Of a stretch of DNA of 64,000 bases, positions 49,857 to 61,800 are shown piece by piece. Source of the DNA: Anticarsia gemmatalis (lineage: Eukaryota; Arthropoda; Insecta; Lepidoptera; Erebidae); NCBI RefSeq assembly GCF_050436995.1, contig NC_134754.1:7495001-7559000 (forward strand), given 5' to 3'. Made by a program: the position numbers and the translations under genes. The notes under the pieces are model-generated. The model searched no databases. It saw only the letters and a list, made by a program, of their open reading frames with translations, and had not been told where the DNA came from. Numbering within the stretch: the first letter of the stretch is position 1; the number at the start of each line of letters is the position of its first letter.

Positions 49857-52770
49857 GGTAACCAAATATTCTTTAGATTACAAAATTGAAAATATATCCA
49901 ATTCTCGACATTCCCGATCAAATCAAATTTTAGTGTTTGACACTTTTGACACCTGACATCTATCAAAATTTACGCTAGACGATGACAACTGAAAGATACG
50001 TCCTGTAACAGCAGTCTGGTTTGTCTGTTTTGGAATTGGTATTCTTTATGCGCAATGCATGTTAACAAAATTTTATTAAAGTTCGGTCTGGTTCAATGTT
50101 CTGACCACAGGATTTTTCTTCAGTAAATCTGTAAAACACAGGACGAAACAACTATTAACGTTATTGGAGCTGTGTTCATAAAAGGGGAATTCCAGATGAA
50201 CATAACTCATGACGTTATATGCTATTGTTACGGCAGAATAGAGAAAAGAAGAAAATAATTGTTTTTCAAATATATATGATTACTAACAAACCTGAGTTTT
50301 CGAAACTTACTTAATCGACATTGCCGCGAGTTAGGTAGGAGAGTGTTGGAACAAATTATGTAGGTCCTCATAAAATCCTGATTAAAATGAAATCTTAAAA
50401 TGTATTAGCAAATCAATAAGTTTCTGCTAAGTTAGGAGTCTTCTGTTTGGCCATTCGAAATTCCCAATTCTGGCCTTGCCCAAAATTCGAATATAAGACC
50501 TCCAGCCACCACTGCACCGTAGCGAACCTATAAACTACCGATCTCACCTTGGAGGCGTTTCTAAGGCAAAGCTGATACCCAACCAAACGAAGTTATGTCC
50601 AGGAAGGTATGAAATACTAAACGCGGAACAAACAGTACTTACACAATATCCATTTGCTCGAGTGACATTCGATTTCAATTTAACTATCTAAAAATGCCTT
50701 TTGCCGGGTCTATTTTTCGTTAAGCCGCTACAGTATGTAACCTTCTGTAATTACTAGAACGCGGTCACCGACACGTGGCTCAACTCCAGTGGGTGATGTT
50801 TAGTATTCAAGCAATTTGTGTAGAGTTACTGTCTATGATTAGGTGATTCCCATAAAATCAGACGCAAATTTCGTCTGAACGTTCCTTTGGTCGTCAGTAA
50901 AACAGTACAAGCCTATTATCTATCTGTTTTGTCAATGTACTAAAACTAATTAAATCACTGAACATTATTTCGAATGGTCAAATAAATAATTAAAATAGAC
51001 ACTATTCATTTTACAATATCATCTATTACTTTTTAGGGATCACGTAAAACGAAGCGTTATGGGTGACAATATGTCAAGAGCTAGTAATACCCGTCGTAAA
51101 TATTAACACGTTTTATGGGAGTTTCATATTATTACTTACCACTTTACACCGTTTAAGTGAGATAGTATTTTTTTTTCTCAGATTATAGCATTGAAAAGTT
51201 TTGAATGATAAGTAAACCTGACAAAATGGCCAAGTATCACACAGCTAAATAACAAGTAGTTACCTAAAAAATCAGTAAACAGAAACAGCAGTAACATTAT
51301 TGCCTTTTTACATTTAGGATTTGGGGAAATAAAATTCAAACCACGGTATCCCAAGGCGTATCAGACCAAAGAAAGCATAAAAACAAAAGTGTTCCGATAT
51401 TTACGGATTATTTGTGTATGTGCGCTATAGGGAGAAGAACTGAGAACAAGTTTACAACAAAAGAGGTTGAAAGATTTGAAAACAAACATTAAATACAACA
51501 TTTTGTACCACAGGTATTTATTTCCAATACTTGTTTTTATTATACCTGTTAGTGTTAACATTCGTGATGCCGGCAAGTAGAAATGCATTTGAATTATTGT
51601 GTAATGTTTTTAATTTATAATGAATTGTACTGAGTGTACGTATCTAATAAATAATTACAATTAAATGTCACTATGAATTTTTACCAAAACCTTATAATTA
51701 ACTGATCTCAGCACTCGCTCGTTAAGAAATAAACATTGAATAATATGCTGTTTTATTGTATTTAATGGAAAACTAAACTATTATCGTACTAATTCTTATT
51801 AGTTTATCATTTCAGACTCAAGATACTGTTTGATAAACAAAAATAAACTATAATAAAGAATAGCTGATTGATACATGTCACTACTTGTTCATGATCATAC
51901 ATTCTAATAATAACTTTTTTTCCTATACTATAATTCTTATAGTTAAAAGTTAATTTGACAATAAACAATATAAACAAAGAAAAAGATAGCAAGGGCATTA
52001 GTATGGTTTGTTATAGTGAACATTTTGAATTAAACTTTGATTACATATTAGCAAGTTTCCAGTAGTGAGTGATCTAGCTATTACTCCCTATGCTACTAAC
52101 AGGTTGCCTTAAATATGAACAGTAAGAGAAGGTAAAACAATAAAAAAAAAGTGAAATTATTGGTATATGTTAACTTCAAAGTTATTTGCTTCTTGTCATT
52201 GTTTCCTGAATAATTGGATGGATAATTCTATACAGAAATGAAGATGTTCCTGAAATATATTTCTCATCATTTCAGGATGACTGATGCAATAGAATGCAAT
52301 AACTATATATTATATTATTTGAATACTAACTTATATTGAAAACTTACATTAAATGACATATAATATAACATAAATTAAATAAATAAGTTTAAAAACCAAT
52401 CTTTAATTATGTGAAAGAAACTATAGAACATAATAATAAGAAATTGTGAGTGGAAGTGGAGTTTGTTTCTCTCAGAGTGAATCTTACCAACCTAACTCCT
52501 GGCTGGTCTTGTCGGTTTACTATTCCATGAATATCAAAGCATGTCTTATCAGCACCTGTCTCTTGGCTGGTCTTGTTAAAATGCTGTTCCGCCAGTATAT
52601 GAAAGTAAACCTGAGTTTTGTACACACACTTGGCTACTAGGTATCTTAGCTAGTTGACTAGTTTCAATAAAACTGGCAGTTATGTCCTTATGCTTACAAT
52701 TAGGTAATTTTTTAAATGAATATAAGAAGGTAATAAGAGAAATGTTTTTTTTTTTTGTAAAGGAAACAAG
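49857..52770. other. Divergent intergenic/promoter region between PRADC1 and Dcr-2
   Basis: No coding exon is supported. It should hold the promoters of both divergent genes and any untranslated first exon of Dcr-2. The segment 50441-50600 has raised GC content and a partly open minus frame. The segment 52440-52620 contains an imperfect direct repeat around GGCTGGTCTTGT. I identified no clear TATA box. Confidence 0.5.
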
Positions 52771-52882
52771 ATGGAATTGGAGGATTCATCTGATCTCACG
52801 GATCATCTAATATCAAGGCCTTATCAGGCTCAGCTGGAAGAAGTAGCATTGAGAAACAACACTATCATCTATTTACCTACAG
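52771..52882 (+). CDS. Dcr-2: Dcr-2 exon 1
   Basis: Encodes residues 1-37 plus one base. The acidic leader MELEDSSDLTD is followed by RPYQAQLEE, the Q-motif-like start of Dicer helicases, and ends at LPT of motif I. The donor is ACAG/gtatgt. A T-rich tract ending in gtaaag just before the ATG could be an acceptor for an upstream untranslated exon. Confidence 0.9.
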
Positions 52883-55800
52883 GTATGTTTGATGTTATTA
52901 ATCAATTTATATTAGATAACATAATATCATGCTTCTTACGCCTGAAGGTTAGGCAGAGGTGCATGTGCATGCACCATTTGCCATTAACAGTGTTAATCCC
53001 ATGTAATAGGGGCAGAGCCCATTGCTATTTGGGCACATTACCAAACAGGGCTACTATTGAAAAGTATTCTTATAAGATAGGAAAAGACCATTAGTTCTTT
53101 GCCCAACCCAGGAATCGAATCCAAGACCACATGATATGCAGTCAGTTACACTACCGACTATGCTACAAAGGCAATCAAATTATATAAATACATAATTATG
53201 TAATTTATGATTTTTAACCTTATTGAAAGGTCAATGATACTGACACCACACTAACATGCATAACGCTGCGCTTATGTGTTGTCAAATTTATAAATGTTAA
53301 TAAATCTTATTTATTACTCGACGTTTTAATCGAGTTTTACTAGTTGTAGTCACGGGCAGTTTTCACCGCCCCTAATAGTCTTAAGTACTGTTTTAAACAG
53401 TCACAGGCACATTTTTACCCCAAAATTTTCCTGTTGTACATTTTAGTATCTATTATGTATATTTAAAGCCGCGATAGCTAAAACAGGTTTTCAAATTTTC
53501 CCATATCTGTTGAAATTTTCTCAGTAACTCTCAGGCTTCCTATTACTTGTATAATAGTAGATAAAGCGTTACAAAATAGTGCTAATTAGTTATTACTTTC
53601 AGGGGCGGGAAAGACATTTATTGCAATATGTCTGATCAAGAAATTTAGGGAAGCGTTGCAGAAACCTTGGGGGGAAGGAGGGAAGCGGACGTTTTTTCTT
53701 GTGAACACCGTACCATTGGTGATTCAACAGGTATGTATGAAACAATCATAATAAATTTTTATATACAGGGAGATACTCGTTATAAACATAAAGAATTATA
53801 CCCTTACAGTTGTGATTTGGTTTTAGATTTTAACATTAATGGCTAAGTGATTACGTGTCCACATAATAAAAATTATGGCTTACACTTTACATTCTATGGT
53901 AAGATAAAAATAGTATATGTTACGAAATTTAATGGTACGGTTCAGCAAGTACGAATTGACAAATAACTGACTGAACTGAAAAATGTATAATTCTTGTAAC
54001 CTAAAGTTATTAGCTACCTATATGTATCATTAATTGATATTGTATCTTTTTGAACTTTATCGATACATCAATTTTGTCAAACGCATCAAAGAATACTCAT
54101 ACGCATAAGATTTAACAAATGGGTAATACTAGACTTAGTTATACAAACAGCCGAAGCACAAACAGTTCAATAATAAAACGTTAACTGAGAACAGCATACG
54201 CACAGGCGCATGTTATTATTACATGTTTGAACATGCTTCTGTTCAGTGCAATGACTCATACGCCACTATAAACAATTTGAGGCTGCAACTGGGGTACAGT
54301 AGTTACAGTTTCCGATAATGTGTTAGCGATAACCCAAACGGATTTATATTACTTGCTTCTTAGAATTTTTAAAATCCATTTTTATATTTTCTTGTGTACC
54401 CAATGTCCCCAAACTGCACTTGGCCAGCGTGGGGGACTCAAGGCTTAACCCTTCCCTCGATTCGGGAGGAGACGCTTGCCAGCAATGGGACAGTAATGGC
54501 TAAAAAAAAACGAGGCTATGACAGTCTTCTGTAACTTTCTTTGTATTTCTTATTTTTAAGTTATCAAAGAAACAATTCTAGGCACTTTAGCTATAAAACT
54601 ACTATGTGTAGACTGTAGGGCTTGTCGAACATCCCGGATGTTTCGGAAACGATTTGATATGGCTATTATAATCTGGACTGAGTGTCATACCGACCTATAA
54701 ATGTACACTCTACTATGTATAAACTCATCTGAAATTACCGGTTTACTATGTAGTATTCGAAACAACCAAAGCAGTCAGTATGATTCTGTATTAAAACGTA
54801 TCACTGTAACACTAGAGTGAATGTCATGCTACTACTGTGTCAGGTTGTGGATTCGATTCCGTGAATATTTACGTAACCTACAACTATTTGATATCTAAAA
54901 ATTGACAACTTTTACAAACATAAACAACGGACACTTAGTACAACTAGACCCGAAACAACTATTTGTGGAGAGATTTTCCCTTCGAAAAATACCATCTCAG
55001 CACACAGAAGTACTTCAGTGTTTAATATCTACAACTAGCTTTCCTCTACTTCTCCAATAACTTTAATAGATGTTTTATTTTTGTGATTGTAGAAGAAAGT
55101 AATAGAAACACTCTGCGCCGTCAAAGGAGTGGGCGCATACAGCGGTGAAGATGGAGTCGATTACTGGGACAAGGTGAAATGGGACAACGAACTGGAAAAT
55201 CATCAGGTACCTACAGTTTTTATTTTATGTAGATGACGTTACGTTTGGTTGCTGTGATAACAAAGTTTCCAAAGTTGTACTCAACATTTTCTATGAGCGC
55301 TGGGAATCTAGCTTACTTAAGCGAAAATGAACAATTTACACTGTTAATAAGTTTTCTATTTACTTTTAAACATGTATTTTGAATACCTTTTCAGTCTTGA
55401 TTTAGGTTGCGCTCAGCCAACGTAGACGTCGAATGAAATACAGCATGTTGTTTTCTTTACAGGTGATAGTAATGACGAGTCAGATTTTATGCGATATGTT
55501 GACCCACCAGTACATAAAGATTGAAGACATCAACCTGTTGATATTTGACGAATGTCACCACGGCGTTGAAGATCATCCCATGCGTATTATTATGAAACAT
55601 TTCGAAGGCTGCCCTAAAGAAGACCAACCGAGAGTCCTAGGTAATCTTATAATTGTACCTTAAGAATGTAGCTTTGCCCGTGTTAACTTTATCTTGGAAA
55701 AAATGCTTATGTGAATCCACTAGAAATTCATTGATCCTTATCTGAATCTGTATAGCACGCGGTAAATAACTTTGAGTATCTGAATATAGCTGCAATTCGT

Positions 55801-58800
55801 TTTATATATTTATTATGTTTTATTGTGTATAGAAGTGAAATAATGAAGAATGCTGGTTATGGAACTGATGGATCGTTTTGTTGTTACGTTTTCATCACTA
55901 ACTCCTCTTCTATATATCTTGTTATTGTTTTACCTCTCGCAGCGGCTTGCGGCTAAATTCAGACACTCAAAAATACGCATGCGGTACTTCCGTTAGTTTG
56001 GAAAAGGGATTTAGGTGGACTATTATTAATAATAATGTCCTCCTAGCCGATATACGGCTACGGCGGTCAGTTTCATTGAAACTGGCCATCTGTGCAGGAC
56101 TTTGTTTATAGTGTCCAAGTGTGTGCACAATACACAGGTACACTCTCTATTCCATCACTCTCATAGTTTGGTGGGACGGATAACCGACACGACCAGTGAG
56201 AGGTCAGGCGCAGGACCGACGGCTTTACGTGCTCTCCGAGGCACGGAGGTCTTCGACCTCAACTTCCTAACTCCGGGCAATTTCTAGGAAATTCTTAACA
56301 GAAAATCTCAGAAAAGACTTTTTGGCCCGACCCAGGATTCGAACCCGAGACCTCTCGCACCGCAGTCGCATATATTACCGACCGCGCCACAGAGGCCGCT
56401 TATATTAATAAGCTGGAATTATATGGATAGATAATAAAACAAGTCATGTCTGTGCCCGTTATTATACAAAGGTCCTTTTTAAATTAAACAATGATATTTT
56501 GTGTGATGGTAGGAAAGCGATAAACCAATACTGTACTTATAATCATTCGGTGATATTATATGTTTTGTCCACTGTATAGTGAGAATTTTGTAGGTAATTA
56601 AAATATTGTTATTCGCGTTTAAACCATTAATTTCTTATCTAAGTAAAATCAACTAAAAATTAGAAATACTGAAAAACCTAGAGTTATTCACATCAACTAA
56701 AATAGTAAAACTCTTGAACAATATGTTTATTAATTATACTTAACTAGGGTTGCCATCCGTCCGGGTTTCCCCGGATTTGTTCTAGTTTAGAGGGCATCCG
56801 GGGACCGTCCGTTTCATTTGTAGACCGGGTTTAAAAAAAATAATAAATAAAAAAATGCACACCGCGATCAACCAAGTATATTCACCGTTCCCCCATTCCT
56901 CCCGTCGCGGTTGCTCTTCTTGTTGACATGTCAGGCTTTCGGACTCTAAAATCCGGGGTTTTCACGCGTCTTGTCTGGTTTTCCAAATTTTAGAGATGGC
57001 AACCCTAACTTAACTACTTGTAATTGTCTATAAAATTGTAAGCTTATTCGAAAGAGCAGTAGCACCAAATATCCGATGTAAGATAACAACTGTCAAAATT
57101 TCACCTAAGAAACTATCTGATACTTATCACGAAGTGGTGAAACTCGGCCTTATTCTCTTACACATTATTCACAGGTTTGACAGCGACTCTTTTAAACGCT
57201 AACGTGAAAACAAGCAAAGTTGAAGACACTCTACACGACTTGGAGGTAACATTTCATGCGACTATTGCAACAGTGAACGAGCTCGGCGAGGTGTTAAAGT
57301 AAGTAAAATTAACGCTTATCTATTTGTAAGCAACACTGGTGTTAGGTTTGCTATACACATATTCGGTTAGCAATATTTATCGAACAACAAAACAGACTCG
57401 ACTCACTTGTTCGGTTTTGCCACCCGGCTAAGCCGATTAATGCCGAACCGAATATGTGTGTAGCAAGCCTGAAACGATTGTTTGATGTCTTTAGTTGTTT
57501 GAATTCTGTTTAGTATATTATAGGTACTTAGGTCACTACTTATATTTTGAGCCTTGACGAATCTGATTGTTTTAGGCCCCATTTGGTTTTTCGTCGTAAA
57601 GTTTGACCTTTTTGACTACTACATTCCTAAGAAAGTTTTGAAATTTGCGCTGAAAATATTTTCAATATCGTCGATCGAAAATTGTAAGTGTGCGGGAAAA
57701 TGGTATTAGGATGTTAACATTTTCGTGTAAATATTTTTTACGACTTTCGACGTGACTTATAGAAACAGGCGTGTCTATATCGACTTTTTTATTATTTTGG
57801 TGATAAAGTCCGATCTTTTGAATATTTAAAACAATGATATGTAGAGTTCTATTATTATTATTTTTCCCTCACCAATGAAATTCCTGAAGGTCGTCCATGG
57901 TCACCAGTTGTGTCCGGAAAAATCGATGCTATGCGAAAATTTATTATGCATTTTGTTTCCTGACACATCAATAGATCGATACAATCCTATACATTATTTC
58001 CACTCTTAGATATAAAATATTTGGAGAGAACATTTCCGTTAAGAAGTTTTTTTCTGAATGAGCCAATTCGCAAAGGTACTCGCGCCTATTAGTGCGAACA
58101 AATGCTTGAAAATTCTATAGTTTTGCTTCAATATACATGTATCAAATCGTGACAGACCACAGATCTAGGATCTATGTGCATGAGCCGAAAAGTAAACGTC
58201 AGTCGACTTTATGGATGCTTTAAGATGAACCAAATCCAGAAAAAGTTTTTCGCGCTCGAAGCACTTCGAAACAAATAGTCCCTTGATTTTTTATAAAAAA
58301 TTTGTCACGGCCCAAAATGTCTTTAGAAAAATGTAAAATGGTTAATTCTTATTGATGTACAATCAAAAGTTTACCGAAAGACTGGTTTAAAATATGGAAA
58401 AAACACAAAATCCTACAGGTCGAGTGCCATAATGACAATGCCCGCCCTAACACATCTTGTTAAACAACCGGCTGTTATGTGCACGAAAATAATCGAATAA
58501 ATTAGTTTCTAGCCATGCACTACAGTTTGACATCAAATGACTTTATTTAGTTCCAAAACGTCAAGAATAAATAGCATCAACCTTGATTTTTCATCGGCAT
58601 AAGAAACAGGTTATGCTTTTAAACACCCTGTTTTTGAGGGGTCTTCGGGAAAGAAAAAAATATTAAAAAAATATTTCGATCACATAAAAATCTATCTAGA
58701 TCATGCATAAGAATACCCGAGAACACGATAAAGTAGTTTTCACTCACATATTTACCGTTTTTCATAGTTAGGCTCAAAATATAAGTAGTGGCCCACGTAC

Positions 58801-61800
58801 TAACTGTCCAACTACTAAATATGTAAACTCTGATAAGTTTTGCCAGTACAATATACTGTCAAATAATATAATTGGCTTGGTAGCAAAACGTATTTTTTTG
58901 CAAAATGCCTGCTGGCCCGTCTCTGTTTCATTTTATCGCTGTTCATCAAAGTATGTCGCTGCTTTAATAATTCTACATATAGTATTATAAATGCAACGTT
59001 TGCATGTACAAAGTTATACATTTTAACGAATTATTTTTTACAGTTATTCGACAAATCCAAACGAGATGGTTCAGGTGTACACCGCATTAAACCCATCGGA
59101 AGTAGCTGCAAGAGTGATAAATAGACTAACACAATTAATGCACACTGTGATGGAAATTAAATTACCACACGTTCAGGGGAAACACAACATTAAACTCAAA
59201 GAATATCAGAAAGACATCAGTACAGATCCTCTAAAGGTACAATTTGTATTCTTTTCTGTTTGTTTTATTCACTTACTGATATAAAATTTTCACCAATGTC
59301 CCGATAATCATGTTTTTAGCCTACTTCTTGTGTCCCACTGCAGGGAAAGTCTCAAGTCCAACCAACCCCCCCCCCCCCCTCTCTTTTCCCAAAGTTGTAT
59401 ATCGTGTGCAATTTCCCTCCAAACTGGTTCTACGAAAGAGAGATTGACGTGTAGATGACACGTCAATCTCTCTTTCGTACAGCATGTTCGATCTTGATTC
59501 TGATGCCCGTCTTTTGGTGTGAATTCCATGCATTCTTGATATCGACCACTCTCACTTCAGACTTGCTGTTTCTCTTTTTTGAGCGCTAGATGGCGTTAGT
59601 TACATTAAGAAAAAAAAAATATTATTTTGATAAAATGACTGTTACTTAGTCAACGTTTAAATCCTTCCCGGGCGTGTCTATATTTATGAAGTTGTACCTA
59701 AATTAGTCGAGCATTTTGAGTGAGAAAGCCGAACTGATAGATTTTTAATGTTACTAATATTCTTTTTAAGATTACTAAAGCTGTAAAGAACATGGTGTCG
59801 TCGATGATAACGTTTATAAATGAACTTGGTACATACGGAGGGGCTGTAGGAATCCTCGCTTATATCATATTGTTGGAACGCTTGAAGCGAAAAGCAACTA
59901 CGAAAGAAGAGGAACTATTGTTTAAAACGGCTATATCACATTGCACTGAGTGAGTATTAATAAATAATCAATTGTAAATTTTTCAAACAAAGATTCTAAA
60001 TATAATTTTTGGGCAAAGCATATATAGTTATTTTAATATATATATACATATATCCGTATTTATCTATTACTAATTAGAAACTGGAGGTAATTAAGTACGA
60101 CAAAAAAAAACCATTGACACGAAGAAGAAGAAGAATATCATTAATTTTTTGTTTTAACTTTTAAAATCATTGAAGAGAGAAGTTTATTAAAAATATGAAT
60201 AAAATAAAAATTTGGCGGCCTCCGTGGCGCAGTGGTTAAGGTCATCACGCCACTACGATTGCGTCGGTAGGGCGTGGGTTCGATTACCACACGGAATCGA
60301 AACAATTATTTGTGCGATCCACAAATAATTGTTTCGGGTCTGTGCTTTGTGTCCGTTGTTTGTATGTTTGTAAAAGTGAATCTTAGTGCGGGAGTTGTCG
60401 TTTTTAAAGAAAAGAAAGAAAATAATTAAAGAATGAATAATTTTGTTCATTTATTTTTGTATTAATATTCAATAATATAAATAAATGATAATAGTTACTA
60501 ACCATTATCTTTCTTCTTTTCTGCGGATTCATCGGGAAAAAATAGAATCGAGAGTGCACGCAATCTACGTGCGTGTTTTGAACTTGCGCGAAGCTTGTAG
60601 ACGCGATGTATGTGCGTCTAGTATCTCGTTAAAACGCGAATGAACTCGCGCGAATCGGTTCGCGGCGAATACGCCCTTTCTGGACAAGATTTTACTATGC
60701 ATAATATTTTATGCGTTGATATACCACTGAACTTTTTCTTAACAGGTCTCGCAGTATGCTTCTGCACTCAATGAGAAATGAAGAAGGATACGACAAGATT
60801 GTGAAACATTCATCAGAACAGTTGCTGCTAATGCTTAATATTTTAAAGGAATATAGTCCTAAAGTATATAAAGCCCCAGGAGGTAAATATTGCATTTTTG
60901 TATATAATCTATCATTCAGTAGCGCAAGCCGAGTGGTATAAGTTGGCACCTCCCACGCAAGTGATCGAAGGTTTTAATCCGTGGCAAAACACCAAAGACT
61001 TTTCCAAGTTATGTGTGTATTAGAAATAATTATATTATTATAATTGATATAAATGGTGAAGAAAAACATCGTGATGAAACCTTCCATGCCTAAAAATTGG
61101 TTTAATACTTAATTTTTCTTCGTATTTCAGTTCTATTAAAGGTGAATAAAGCGAGAAAACCACTGTCGGCAATTATTTTTACGAGACAAAGATTTACTGC
61201 AAAAGTACTGTTCAATATCCTAAAAGATGTGAAAGAAGCTAATCCTGAAGAGTTTGATTTTTTGAAACACGACTTTATTGTCGGGTTCAATGTAAATCCG
61301 TTAAAATCTACAAGAGAGGACTCTTACATCAAGAAATATAGTCAGCAGGCTCTTTTGAAGTTTAAAAATAAGTAAGTTATAAAGAATTTGTCAATAATTA
61401 TAAATTTATGATCATTGTTAATGGCAAATGAATACATACTATACTAAATGGCCCGTTCACAGTCTTATAAACTAATAAAAATGTTTTTGTATCTAGTAAA
61501 AGGCAAATTCCGAACACTACTGTTTCATTAAATATAATTATTATTTTAATCCATGTTAAAGCCTACAGACCAACACAAGGCATTATGAAGAATTTCTGTC
61601 CACAAACCTCGGGATCATATTTGCAAACTTGTAAGGAGTAATACAGTATCAATTGGTTTAAGAGCTGTAAAGCGAAGCCAATAAAATAACCTTAAATATT
61701 TTCATCTAATGTTATATTGTGATTTCCAGTGACCTGAACTGCTTAATTTCAACAAGTGTGATTGAAGAAGGGATAGATATACCGCAGTGCTTATTGGTAT

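Noticed and set aside
50441..50600. Possible minus-strand coding fragment between the two genes
   Set aside because: The frame is broken by stops and I recognise no family; at most it is a repeat fragment.
52407..52640. Open frames on both strands just before Dcr-2
   Set aside because: No similarity recognised; a local duplication around GGCTGGTCTTGT explains the lack of stops. It could be untranslated leader or a repeat.
60214..60300. tRNA-like sequence with A and B boxes
   Set aside because: The boxes belong to a dispersed SINE with a non-tRNA body; a cloverleaf with an intact acceptor stem is not present. The same applies to the heads at 53172, 56400, 60915 and 63057.
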